Source of the DNA: Lactobacillus ultunensis DSM 16047 | GTDB lineage: Bacteria > Bacillota > Bacilli > Lactobacillales > Lactobacillaceae | Reading direction: 5' to 3' | NCBI RefSeq assembly: GCF_001436305.1 | Contig: NZ_AZFO01000016.1 | Location: 1 to 44,266, forward strand | DNA: 44,266 nt | Translations under genes and position numbers: made by a program | Shown here: in pieces, positions 16,862 to 25,584 of the stretch | How positions within the stretch are numbered: position 1 is the first letter of the stretch | How the letters are laid out: each line of letters starts with the position of its first letter | The notes under the pieces: generated by a model | What the model saw: the letters and a program-made list of their open reading frames with translations, nothing else | Database searches by the model: none | Told to the model about the DNA's origin: nothing

Positions 16862-17509
16862 CTATTCATCATCCCCTAACAATAGAATGCTAAAAGCTAT
16901 CCTTTGCATTTTATCCTTTCCGGCGAAATCACCTTTAAACAAATCTGGCAAGATCTTCTTAATAAAGTATTGTACACAAACTAAATCATCAAACTTCTTA
17001 ATAGTTTCCAGACTTTCTTTAAACATTTGCATATATACCGGATTAGGATTGCCTAATTCAATTTCACCATACGCTTCATAAAGCAAATCTAATTTATCAC
17101 AGATTGACAAGATTTTGCCTTCCAAGGTATTATCTTTGCCTTCTGAAAGTCGCTTAGTATAAATTTCCTGAAATTCTTCAGGGATCTCATCCTTAATAAA
17201 TTTGGTCGTCATCGTTTCTTCAACGTCACCGATCATTTTTCTAAGTTGAGGAGTGGCATATTTAACTGGCGTCTTAATATCACCAATAAAACGTTCAGTA
17301 TAGTCATGATTTAGACTCTTTTCATACAAAGCCTTCCAGTTGACCTTCTTTTTGCCATGAACTTCTTCAATATCACCCATCATTTGAGCAAGTTCAGCTG
17401 TTCTGAAACAGTGGTCAGCTACTGAGTGATGATGATACTTAAAGTAGCCTGGTGCACGATCAATTGACTCTAAACTATTAAAACCTTGAATGTATGCATT
17501 TAATCCCAT
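16862..17509 (-). CDS. HD-domain phosphohydrolase, YfbR-like (5'-deoxynucleotidase-type)
   Basis: A 215-residue HD-superfamily protein. The metal site is visible: a first His in KYHHHSVADHCFRTAELA (about 24-41), the central HD in SLNHDYTERFIGD (about 67-79), and a distal Asp in SICDKLDLLYEAYGE (about 133-147). This arrangement matches YfbR-type dNMP phosphatases and related HD hydrolases. The usual WxxD-like recognition residues cannot be confirmed by eye, so the substrate is uncertain. ATG at 17509 with a GGAGGAACAAAAT leader. It is the first gene of a two-gene unit with the HNH protein, with zero bases between them. Confidence 0.83.
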   Translation of the reverse strand: MGLNAYIQGFNSLESIDRAPGYFKYHHHSVADHCFRTAELAQMMGDIEEVHGKKKVNWKALYEKSLNHDYTERFIGDIKTPVKYATPQLRKMIGDVEETMTTKFIKDEIPEEFQEIYTKRLSEGKDNTLEGKILSICDKLDLLYEAYGEIELGNPNPVYMQMFKESLETIKKFDDLVCVQYFIKKILPDLFKGDFAGKDKMQRIAFSILLLGDDE

Positions 17510-17585
17510 ATTTTGTTCCTCCCCAATACTTTATAAAAATTTTTACTATGTTACCAAAAAAAGGGAGGACCTGCAAGACACAATT

Positions 17586-18710
17586 CTAAATTCGATCAGC
17601 AGATAAAGCTACGATAGTCGTTAAAGCTGCATCATAATAATTCCTGGTAGGCAAATGGCGAGTAAAAACATATTGCTGGGACATAAACAAATTGTCATAG
17701 CCCTCGTTACGATTAAAAGTTACTGCATCAAATATTGGTGCACTAAAACTAGCGGACTGATATTTATTTAATGGCGTACCCTTTAACGTATAGCCAGCAG
17801 TTACAGTGGACTGTTTGCTGAAGAATTTAAGCATACGCTTAAGAGTATTTTGTGCTAATGGATCATTACAGTCTGCAAGCATTAAAGGAACACGACACGC
17901 ATTAGCTGAGAAATTGCCATCGTTAACAGTTGCGACAGTTTTAGGTTTTGCAGGAATAGCATGCTTAGCAGTTACCTAAGCAAAATCTGGTACTAAACCG
18001 CTTTTGTGAAGATGACTTAGCTCATTTAATCGCTTAAGCATCGTTTTTTTAATTATTAACCAACGACCATCACCAGTTGCTTGATAGAAATTATCGAAAA
18101 ATTCCGGCATTACATCTGATGTACGCATAAGATTATAATATTTTGACTTGGAATTGGCCCAATCACCCACAGTCAAGGTCTTAGTCCGAGCATTATATTC
18201 ATAATGTAAAATATCAGCTAGTAAAGCTGTTGCTTCATTTTTATACTTTTTATTCTTCCACTGCTTACTTGCAAGTAATAATGCCTGGGCAATAAATAAA
18301 TCACCATCTGTAGCACTATTTTTATCTATTGACCATTTGCCTTTCTTTTCAATTGCACGCCATGACATTAACATTGTCTTTTTCTTATTTACTGTGTCAC
18401 GATGCTTTAGATAAAAATTGTTTAATTGCTCAAAGTCTTTTTGGTGACCCCATTTTCTCTCAGCAGCCAAAGCAGCAATATACATTCCGTAGCCTTGTCC
18501 TTCTGATAAAGCAACTTTTTTATCTGTATGTGGAGTAGTATTGACATACTTTTCATCAGACTTCATTTCCACCACATAATATCTCTGCCAGTGTAGATAA
18601 AAACTACGACGTACTTCCCGGCTATTATCAAACCGAACATATGCCATAATTGCCACAAAAATGGCAACCACGGTTACTATATACAGCGATAAATACTTTC
18701 GTCTTTTCAT
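17586..18710 (-). pseudogene. GH8 family glycanase of the exopolysaccharide operon, cut by an in-frame TAG
   Basis: Reading straight through one TAG codon (17976-17978) gives a 374-residue glycoside hydrolase family 8 protein. It starts with an N-terminal signal anchor (about 6-24), then the catalytic acid in SEGQGYGM (Glu70) and the conserved ATDGD (about 134-138), and after the stop TVNDGNFSANACRVPLMLADC and a normal C-terminus. Both halves are in the same frame and nothing else is damaged. The context VPDFA-stop-V suggests a Trp (TGG) or Gln (CAG) codon changed to TAG. In related clusters the GH8 enzyme trims the polymer made by the neighbouring synthase. Fifteen bases separate it from the glycosyltransferase gene. 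The 244-residue upstream product may still be made. Confidence 0.88.
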
Positions 18711-18724
18711 TTTCTTTTCCCAAA

Positions 18725-20032
18725 TTAATCCGCAAATCTCTTTGTTTTAACCCATTTTGTCCCATCACGATGAAAAATTTTATCGCAAAAAACAGAACAA
18801 ACTGCATGAACAGAAACAATAATGAATAATTGCGAGTAAGTAAAATATGACGCCAGAGATAACCAAATTTGCTCTGTAGTTGCCTGCCCATATTGCGTAC
18901 ACATTGCCACATTAATTTGTAAAATATAAAGCAAGATCATGAGTAGCCAATTAAGCAACAATATCTGAGCTAACAAAATGTTGCTAGAAGTAATGGTAAA
19001 CGGCAAAGTAACATTCGGTTGCCAAATATGAATAATCATCGCACACAAATTAGCTAGAAAGATAAAATCTGATAGTACAATTGCGGCATTAAACCAAAAG
19101 AAAGTACATGAATAATAAAAAGTTTCTAGTTTAACTCGCCAATTACTATGGTCAAAAAGATGCTTGAAATTGCCAATTACTACTTCATAGTTACCTTTAG
19201 CCCAACGTAATCGTTGAAAATAGTAATCTTTCAACTTTTCTGGTTCTTGCTGGAAAGCTTCAGAATTATATGCCAAAGCTATTAATTTACCCGATCCCAT
19301 AATTTTAAATGAAATATCTGTATCTTCAGTTAAAGCGCCGTTACGCCAGCCTCCAATTGATTCAACATACTCTTTATTAATAATGAAATTCGTCCCAGGA
19401 ATACGACCTATTTTAAATAATTGCCAAATTCCACAGTGTTGTATTCGCTGCGTTACAACAATTTCCTGGTTAATGCATCTAGTTAAAAAGTTCTGCTTAG
19501 CGTTACGCGTTTTGTTACGACCGAAGGCAGCCATGTAGCGTTGCGGATTTCCTAAAACCTTTTTAACTAAAAAATACAATGCATTTTCTTCTGGCATTGC
19601 ATCTGCATCATATACGCCCAAATATTCACCATGTGCAATTTTTAGTGCATCATTTAATACACCAGCTTTACCACCTGTACCAGTTCTTCTGATCACTTGC
19701 ACATGATGATGACGATATTCTGGCCTTCGAACTACTTCATCTAACACATCCGCCGTTTTGTCTTCACAATTATCTGCATAAAATAGCACTTCTAATTTAT
19801 CCTTGGGATAATTTAAATTCAAAATTGCTGTTGCTGTTTTTTCAATTACTACCTCTTCATTATGAGCTGGTACGACAACTGTTATTTTTGGATAACGTGG
19901 AAGTGGCGTAATTTTAACTAATACTTTACTGTGTTTTAACCAAAATACAATTGCCCCACTTAAAGTAATAATCGCCATTAAAAGTGAAAGCCAAATAGAA
20001 ATCAAAGTAATTATTTGCATTGCATCATTCAT
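18725..20032 (-). CDS. Processive family 2 glycosyltransferase (exopolysaccharide synthase)
   Basis: A 435-residue membrane synthase of the BcsA/NodC/IcaA type. It has an N-terminal transmembrane segment (about 8-32), then the GT2 core with VVPAHNEE (53-60), YADNCEDKT (85-93), DAD (142-144), GTNFIINKEY, TED (235-237) and the processivity motif QRLRW (273-277). Three to four C-terminal transmembrane helices follow (about 300-430). It should polymerise a sugar from a nucleotide donor and thread it through the membrane. The ATG overlaps the end of the 48-codon gene upstream by eight bases, and the GH8 gene follows by 15 bp. The gene itself is intact. Polymer identity cannot be read from sequence. 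Confidence 0.92.
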   Translation of the reverse strand: MNDAMQIITLISIWLSLLMAIITLSGAIVFWLKHSKVLVKITPLPRYPKITVVVPAHNEEVVIEKTATAILNLNYPKDKLEVLFYADNCEDKTADVLDEVVRRPEYRHHHVQVIRRTGTGGKAGVLNDALKIAHGEYLGVYDADAMPEENALYFLVKKVLGNPQRYMAAFGRNKTRNAKQNFLTRCINQEIVVTQRIQHCGIWQLFKIGRIPGTNFIINKEYVESIGGWRNGALTEDTDISFKIMGSGKLIALAYNSEAFQQEPEKLKDYYFQRLRWAKGNYEVVIGNFKHLFDHSNWRVKLETFYYSCTFFWFNAAIVLSDFIFLANLCAMIIHIWQPNVTLPFTITSSNILLAQILLLNWLLMILLYILQINVAMCTQYGQATTEQIWLSLASYFTYSQLFIIVSVHAVCSVFCDKIFHRDGTKWVKTKRFAD

Positions 20033-20171
20033 TTTTCTTATTCCTTTTTGACTTAATCAATGTTCTTTCAACGTTGTAATAGATCTGCATTGCGCAAATA
20101 AAAATTACGATGAAACTTATGATAAAGATCAGCGTAATTCCAATTGCTAAGAAGTAAAACCAATTAGTCAT
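20025..20171 (-). CDS. 48-residue single-pass membrane protein inside the exopolysaccharide operon
   Basis: This small gene starts with ATG at 20171 and ends with TGA at 20025. The product begins MTNWFYFLAIGITLIFII, has one strong transmembrane helix (about 6-29) and a basic tail (KSKRNKKNE). It overlaps the end of the GGDEF-like gene upstream and the start of the glycosyltransferase gene downstream, each by eight bases, which is typical of a translated, coupled gene. GATGATCAAAATG gives a weak ribosome binding site. Small membrane partners are known beside processive synthases, so a subunit or regulator of the synthase is a fair inference, but no family is recognised. Confidence 0.75.
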   Translation of the reverse strand: MTNWFYFLAIGITLIFIISFIVIFICAMQIYYNVERTLIKSKRNKKNE

Positions 20172-21024
20172 TTTGATCATCCTTCAAGTATTCAACAATA
20201 ATATCTGTCTCTAGTCCTCGCTCCAAATGTTTCATCACGTTATCAAGAGTATCGAATTTTTTATAATTAGTTTTGTCAATTCTTTGTGTCGCTACTTTGA
20301 GCATTAATGGGATATCAACATCCAGTGCCTGCAAACGAACATGTGCTTCTTGATTTAATTTCTGATACATATCATCCGAAACTTGTGGCGAAATAATCAA
20401 AAACATGCCGTCACCCATATAATAAATGAATTCATTCTTTAGACGCGTGTCCTTCAAGACCTTGGCAATTTTACGCAAAACCTCTGCGTAATAATCTGGA
20501 TGATATTCCGCAACTTGTTGATGGCGGTCCCAACGAATTAGCTCTACGTTAGTCCAGAGATCCCAATCAGCATAATTTTCTATCTGTTTAATTTCATTCT
20601 TATAAAATTTATTGGCATTATAACCAGTTTGCAATTTAACATTTAAATCATAGTGATCAATATGCCGTTAAACGTCTTCATCTCTACTCCAGCCAATATT
20701 CCAATGTAAAAGATGGTGGCGAATTACACTAAGTAAACTAGCCTCAATTGGAAAGGCAATAATTAAAATTATCTTTTCAGGAGTAGGCATAACTACATAG
20801 CCTAACAAAAGAAAACCTGCAGCTATTGTCGTTAAAACAATAATCAGCCAGCTAATTGTGTATCTAGCTGACGATAACCCAACAAAAATAGCCAGTACAA
20901 ATACCATCATTACGCCATTAGTAACATTAGGTGAAAAGGAGTCTGCTACCCAAAGCGTAATTACCGGAAAAATAAGTGCTGACATTAATGCTAGATATAC
21001 TAGTCGAATATATCTCTTTGTCAT
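20164..21024 (-). pseudogene. Membrane protein with degenerate GGDEF domain (c-di-GMP receptor type), cut by an in-frame TAA
   Basis: Read through one TAA (20668-20670), the frame gives a 286-residue protein. Residues 1-110 hold four transmembrane helices; the rest resembles a GGDEF domain. The catalytic signature is degenerate: YYMGDGMFLIISP stands where active cyclases have GGDEF, so it should not make c-di-GMP but could sense it. Gene content resembles the Listeria pss operon, where a degenerate GGDEF protein controls a family 2 synthase; this is inference. The codon lost could be Gln (CAA) or Tyr. The downstream part might restart at TTG 20634. It is the first gene of the operon and overlaps the 48-codon gene by eight bases. 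Confidence 0.8.
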
Positions 21025-21055
21025 CTTCTCAATCCCTCTTCAAAAATTCCCCACG

Positions 21056-21102
21056 ACAGAAAAAAAGACTACTAAAAAATCTTAGTAATCTCTTAGTAGT
21101 CT
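21056..21102 (-). terminator. Terminator between the 46-codon gene and the exopolysaccharide operon
   Basis: A 10-bp stem (21066-21075 with 21093-21102) is followed on the minus strand by TTTTTTTC. It isolates the operon starting at 21024 from upstream transcription. The loop also carries an internal ACTAAGA repeat of the stem. Confidence 0.8.
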
Positions 21103-21131
21103 CTCTGTTTTTTATGTTTTAAAAAACGAAA

Positions 21132-21272
21132 TTACTTGTTTTCGTCTTTTGCGGCCTTGTTAAGAAATGCAACAACTGCTGCTACGTGAGCAACACGCTT
21201 CTTTGCGTTTCTCTTGTTCTTAGGTCTTTGGTTTGGTTCACAACCAGTGTTGTAATTTTCACCTTTACGCAT
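21132..21272 (-). CDS. 46-residue basic protein, unknown
   Basis: ATG at 21272, TAA at 21132. The product starts MRKGENYNTGCEPNQRPKNK, is very basic in its first half and has a helical Ala/Val-rich stretch (HVAAVVAFLNKAA) before a charged end. No transmembrane segment or leader motif is seen. AAAGGAAG lies about ten bases upstream. It has its own promoter (TTGATC at 21335-21340, TAAACT at 21312-21317, 17-bp spacer) and a terminator, so it is a free-standing transcript. Its codons (AAC, CGT, GTT, GCA, AAG) look like those of well-expressed genes. The charge suggests nucleic acid or ribosome binding, but that is a guess. Confidence 0.72.
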   Translation of the reverse strand: MRKGENYNTGCEPNQRPKNKRNAKKRVAHVAAVVAFLNKAAKDENK

Positions 21273-21290
21273 AGTACTATACTTCCTTTC

Positions 21291-21340
21291 AGATTTTCGA
21301 AAATCTAGTATAGTTTACCATGCGACGCCTTTCAGATCAA
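21291..21340 (-). promoter_or_regulatory. Promoter and 16-bp palindrome before the 46-codon gene
   Basis: TTGATC (21335-21340) and TAAACT (21312-21317) are 17 bp apart on the minus strand. A perfect 16-bp palindrome AGATTTTCGAAAATCT (21291-21306) follows near the expected transcript start, so it could be an operator or a 5' hairpin. Confidence 0.6.
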
Positions 21341-21342
21341 GT

Positions 21343-23133
21343 CTATGCTTCAAGATCATTAGGCATTCGTACAACTGTAATGTAATTTAGAATTCTATTA
21401 GCATAACTTGAATTCCGTTGAAACTCCTTAATTGTTTTCTTAGCCAGTCCCACTTTATCAGTAATAATGCCATCAACTTGGTCATACATCATCTCTTTCA
21501 TTAATCTCTCGTCATTAATTGTCCAAGCATAAACGGGATGATCTTGTAAATGAGCTTGCCAAATAAAATCAGTATTCAAAGTTGAATATTCCATTGAATA
21601 ACCATCAGCCAAGCTATGCGGATAAGTGAAATTATATGGCTGAATATAAAAGACAGTAAGTTTAGGATTAATTTGATGAAGGCCTTCAATGACATGATAG
21701 TCAAGCGATTGGAGTTGATATTTATTCTTAAGAACCGTCTTACCGTATTTTTCGTTAAAGCGTTCTAACATTTCTTTAGAATCATTCGGCGTTGTTTTAA
21801 TTTCAACTAACAGTTTTCGATGTAACTTTTCGGCTTCTTTAATATATTGATCAAAACTAGCTAATTTTGCTTCATGACCATTATCTTTAGCAATTAATTT
21901 AGTTAATTGTTTTAAAGTCAGCTGACTAGGGACCTCATCAAGACCTGTTAATTTATTTAGATTATCATCGTGTACAACAATGAATTGCTTATCTTTAGTT
22001 TCATGCAAGTCGATTTCTACAAAATCTGGTTTTTCTTTTGCCGTTTTCTTCAATGACTGAATCGTATTTTGTACACCATTTTGATCATCTACTCCACGGT
22101 GAGAAATAATTAATGGTGCGTGGGCATTAACATGTATCAAATAGAAAATATTTGTAGCTACTGCAGTAACAACTACCGCTCCGAATACCAAGGAAGTGAA
22201 GACAGCTAAAGTTCTATGTTTTACAGCGGTTCTTGTTTTAATTGGTAATCGCTTCAGTTTTAGTGGTTTAAAGACAATGAACAAACTTAAAACAGTAGCA
22301 TACACAATCGTTAATTCACTAACAATCTGAATAAGCGTAAGATTAGCAATTGCAAAAATTAAAGCAGGATATTTCCCTGGCAATAAATCCCATAAAAGCT
22401 GTAAGCCATAAACTACCAAATAAAAGATTCCTATAGCGATTGCAACAACAATTCCTAGAACAAGTAAACGCCAAATGATTGACCACCATTGTTTGTTTTT
22501 AGTTAAACGCCAGCTTTTCTTCATTGCCATTCTGGTTTTCTTCTATTCAAAAATCATGAGTGGCAAAGTAAACAACAATCTCACTCCAAGGAAGAACACA
22601 ATTACATAAAAGACTAGCAATATCGTAAGTAAAATTGGCGTTCTAGTCATATAATCCAAAATAAATTCAGGGATCTGAATTTTTGCCAATAATGGCGTCC
22701 GGAAAACAATGTCAGCGAAAGGAACGATTAATAGGAAATAAATAGATAAAAGTAATAACGAACTTAAGCGTATTTTTTTAATATTTTGCCAAGTTTGAAT
22801 AAAACTATGCTTTAAAGTAAAAGAATCATTACAAATGTCGTGAATCCCATGAAGCAAATAAGCAAACTGAGCATAGATTACCACTAGCAAAAATAGCAAT
22901 TCTATAATCAAGATGATAAAAATAAAAGTATGCGTAGTTATGATCGTCACTACGTTTTGATAAGAAACAAAAGGAATTGCACTAGCTTGCAAGATGAAAG
23001 TAGTAATGTAATGGAAAAAAGGAATGACAATAAACTGATTCAATAAATCTAAACTGAGAAAAAGCATCAAGTATCCTAGCCAATGCTTTTTGAACTCTTC
23101 AGTATAGATTCTTAGTTCTTTAAAAAAATCCAT
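21343..23133 (-). pseudogene. Membrane-anchored glycerophosphodiester phosphodiesterase, cut by an in-frame TAG
   Basis: Two open segments in the same frame (23133-22543 and 22542-21343) are separated only by a TAG at 22543-22545. Together they form a 596-residue protein with the usual layout: about eight transmembrane helices of the GPDPase membrane domain, then the catalytic barrel with SHRGVDDQNGVQNT (HR), VEIDLHETKD (ExD), VVHDDNLNKLTG (His) and late WTINDERLM. It would split glycerophosphodiesters or lipoteichoic-type glycerophosphate into glycerol 3-phosphate. The lost codon is probably CAG (MIFE-Q-KKTR). The downstream half has its own ATG at 22530 but a poor ribosome binding site. The upstream start has GAGGAGAG before the ATG. 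Confidence 0.87.
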
Positions 23134-23175
23134 TTTTCTCTCCTCAATATCTAATCACTTTTTCTATTCTAAACT

Positions 23176-23199
23176 AAAAAGCGAGGGTAATCCCCTCGC
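23176..23199 (-). terminator. Terminator of the HesB-fold gene
   Basis: GCGAGGG (23181-23187) pairs with CCCTCGC (23193-23199); the minus strand then runs TTTTTAG. It lies 20 bp past the stop at 23220. Confidence 0.85.
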
Positions 23200-23219
23200 T
23201 TCAGATAATATTCAGTTTT

Positions 23220-23621
23220 TTAGCATTGACCGCCATTCTTTAAATCATCTTCAGTAACAGCTTCTGGTTTAAATTGCGATACAGTCATACCACCATCGAT
23301 AATGCCACTATCTGATGACAGACTTAAAGTTGAATTGCGTGCATTAACTACTAATCCTGGTTCAAAGAAAGTCGTTTCAGGTTGAGCAGTATACAGATCA
23401 AGACCAGCGTTATTCTCAAGTTTAATATTGTATTTAGGGTCCTTATTAGCTAAAACTACAAATTGGAAGCTATCGCCAATAGTACAAGTACCTCCCTTTT
23501 TAGAATACTTGTTGGAACCATCATCTAAAGCTAAGATAACGATTTGGTGATCAGGATCCATTTTGCTTTTAATTGCTTCTACTGCGTCAGGTTTAATATT
23601 GATTGAAAAATTTTCTTCCAT
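23220..23621 (-). CDS. HesB/IscA-fold (iron-sulfur biosynthesis family) protein
   Basis: A 133-residue soluble protein of the iron-sulfur cluster biosynthesis (HesB-like) fold group common in lactobacilli: INIKPDAVEAIKSKMDPDHQIVILALDDGSNKYSKKGGTCTIGDSF at the start and a C-terminal half with DLYTAQPETTFFEPGLVVNARNSTLSLSSDSGIIDGGM. The three-Cys set of true IscA scaffold proteins is absent; only Cys46 or so and the final Cys133 remain, so it may not carry a cluster. ATG with a GAGGTAATG leader. It is a single gene with its own terminator. Confidence 0.78.
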   Translation of the reverse strand: MEENFSINIKPDAVEAIKSKMDPDHQIVILALDDGSNKYSKKGGTCTIGDSFQFVVLANKDPKYNIKLENNAGLDLYTAQPETTFFEPGLVVNARNSTLSLSSDSGIIDGGMTVSQFKPEAVTEDDLKNGGQC

Positions 23622-23812
23622 AACATTACCTCGTTTCAGCCTATATATTACTTACTTAAATATAGCATCTGTAAGCCTCTTCTCACTAAAAATATGCTCA
23701 AAAATGTACTCTTTCTTTAGATTTTTCAAATTTATCATTGCAAGCTACAATAAAAAGGCTCAAAATGATACATAGGGTTTTAGACGATTGTAATACGTAA
23801 GGGGGACCTTTT

Positions 23813-24919
23813 ATGACCGTCTTAAAGAATATTGCTAAAGATAGAATTTTACAAATAACCGTAATTATTACAGTAGTCAGTCTTTTTTTTGCAAGACCAC
23901 GATTTGCGGATATTAACTTCCATACATTGTGGTCCGTTGCTGCAATGTTAACAATTATCCAGATCTATGCTTATCTGCACGTTCTGGATGTTTTAGCGTA
24001 CAAGCTGACAAGCATTGCGGACAATACGCGTAAGCTTAACATTTTATTCACGCTTTTAGCTGTTCTTGCAGGGATGTTTTTGGGCAATGATATTACCGCA
24101 CTGACCTTAATTCCATTGTATTTGAATATTGCTAAGCGTTACAAGCTGCCACAGATTTTACCTGTCACTTTAATTGGTATGGGTGCTAACATTGGGGCAG
24201 CATTTACGCCATGGGGTAATCCACACAACATTTTCTTAGTTAGCCGGTTCGATGTTAGTCCACTGCTTTTCTTTAAGTGGTCTGTACCGTACTTGCTAAT
24301 TTCATGTGTTTTAATGTGCGTTGTCTTTTTATTTGTGCCTAAAAAAGAGATACCTGCACAAAAAACTGAAATGATTAACGTCAGTTGGCGTCTTACAATT
24401 ATTACAACTGTAGTATTTATTTTCTTCTTCTTTGGCGTATTCAGAATCGTCAATATTATTTGGCCTTTAATCGTGGCGGTTGTTTTAGCATTAGCAATCA
24501 ATCCTCGCATCATGCTCAAGATTGACTACGCGTTGCTATTAACTTTCACTGGCTTCTTCATCTTTATTAGTGATATCCAGCAAATCCCCGCTATCGTAAA
24601 TTTAATTCACGGAACTGTCCACTCAGAGATTTCAACTTACTTCGCTTCAATCATCACAAGTCAGGTAATGAGCAATGTTCCATCAACTATCTTAGTTGGT
24701 AAATTTACTAACTATGCTCAAGCTTTGTTCTTGGGTTCCAACATTGGTGGTTTTGGTTCTGCTATTGGTTCTATGGCCAACATGCTTGTTCTTAAGACCT
24801 TCAACCAACATGCCAGCGTAAGTCGAAAGAAATTCTTTATTCAATGGACAATCATGCAATTTGCAGGATTAATCATTTTAACAATTGTTGGTTTAGGTCT
24901 ATTAATCTTTAGAATTTAA
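23813..24919 (+). CDS. Ion transporter of the ArsB/NhaD/CitM superfamily
   Basis: A 368-residue membrane protein with about ten to eleven helices. Helix-loop motifs of the superfamily are visible: LGNDITALTLIPLYLNIAKRY (about 90-110), the GANIGAAFTPWGNPHNI re-entrant loop (about 123-139) and the second repeat SQVMSNVPSTILVGKF plus GSNIGGFGSAIGSMANMLVLK (about 283-325). The paired loops with GN-P and NxP mark substrate and cation binding. The substrate (arsenite, dicarboxylate or Na+/H+) cannot be told. ATG after a strong AAGGGGGAC site. Single gene with a terminator; nothing around it suggests a pathway. Confidence 0.87.
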   Translation: MTVLKNIAKDRILQITVIITVVSLFFARPRFADINFHTLWSVAAMLTIIQIYAYLHVLDVLAYKLTSIADNTRKLNILFTLLAVLAGMFLGNDITALTLIPLYLNIAKRYKLPQILPVTLIGMGANIGAAFTPWGNPHNIFLVSRFDVSPLLFFKWSVPYLLISCVLMCVVFLFVPKKEIPAQKTEMINVSWRLTIITTVVFIFFFFGVFRIVNIIWPLIVAVVLALAINPRIMLKIDYALLLTFTGFFIFISDIQQIPAIVNLIHGTVHSEISTYFASIITSQVMSNVPSTILVGKFTNYAQALFLGSNIGGFGSAIGSMANMLVLKTFNQHASVSRKKFFIQWTIMQFAGLIILTIVGLGLLIFRI

Positions 24920-24929
24920 AGTTTCATCA

Positions 24930-24956
24930 AGAATGTCGCAATGACATTCTTTTTTA
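24930..24956 (+). terminator. Terminator of the transporter gene
   Basis: AGAATGTC (24930-24937) pairs with GACATTCT (24943-24950), five-base loop, then TTTTT. Confidence 0.9.
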
Positions 24957-25013
24957 TTGCCCTTAGATTTCCAATTAGATAAAATTAAGTAAACATTCTG
25001 GGAGGGTTTTATT

Positions 25014-25574
25014 ATGTCACCATTATTTTGGATAATTCTAGGTATTATAGTTTTAATCGTAGCTATTTATATTACGACATACAACGGTTTACAAAAAGCA
25101 AAAGTTTACACTGAAGAATCATGGAGTCAAATCGATGTTCAACTTAAGCGACGTAATGATTTAATTCCTAACTTAGTAGAAACCGTTAAAGGATATGCCA
25201 AGCACGAAAGCGAAACTTTCGAAAAGGTTGTCAAACTGCGTAATCAATTAACGCAAGTTCCTGCTAGCGATCGTGAAGAAAAATTAAAAGTTTCTAATCA
25301 AATTACTGACTCATTGAAGACAATTTTTGCTTTGTCAGAAAACTATCCAAACTTAAAAGCAAACCAAAACTTCTTAAGTTTACAGGAAGAACTGACTAAT
25401 ACTGAAAACAAAATTGCTTACTCACGTCAGCTTTACAACTCAAGTGCTGCTCAATATGATCAAAAGCTTTTGACTTTCCCATCAAATATTGTAGCTAAGC
25501 TTCACCACTTTACTAAGGTGGACTACTTAGAGACACCTACGGAAGAAAAAGAAGTACCAAAAGTTAAATTTTAG
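25014..25574 (+). CDS. lemA: LemA family protein
   Basis: A 186-residue LemA-family protein: one N-terminal transmembrane helix (about 4-22) with a short outside end, then a long helical cytoplasmic or extracytoplasmic domain starting TYNGLQKAKVYTEESWSQIDVQLKRRNDLIPNLVETVKGYAKHE, the family signature. The end includes AYSRQLYNSSAAQYDQKLLTFPSNIVA. ATG with GGGAGGG upstream. It is followed by htpX after ten bases, an arrangement common in lactobacilli and streptococci, which points to a joint role in membrane-protein quality control. The biochemical role of LemA is not settled. Confidence 0.94.
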   Translation: MSPLFWIILGIIVLIVAIYITTYNGLQKAKVYTEESWSQIDVQLKRRNDLIPNLVETVKGYAKHESETFEKVVKLRNQLTQVPASDREEKLKVSNQITDSLKTIFALSENYPNLKANQNFLSLQEELTNTENKIAYSRQLYNSSAAQYDQKLLTFPSNIVAKLHHFTKVDYLETPTEEKEVPKVKF

Positions 25575-25584
25575 AGGTTAATCA

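Noticed and set aside
17586-23133. Programmed readthrough or a suppressor tRNA as the cause of the three in-frame stops
   Set aside because: The stops are of two kinds (TAG, TAA, TAG), no readthrough context or stem is seen, and other genes nearby are frameshifted or deleted, so gene decay is simpler. It remains testable.
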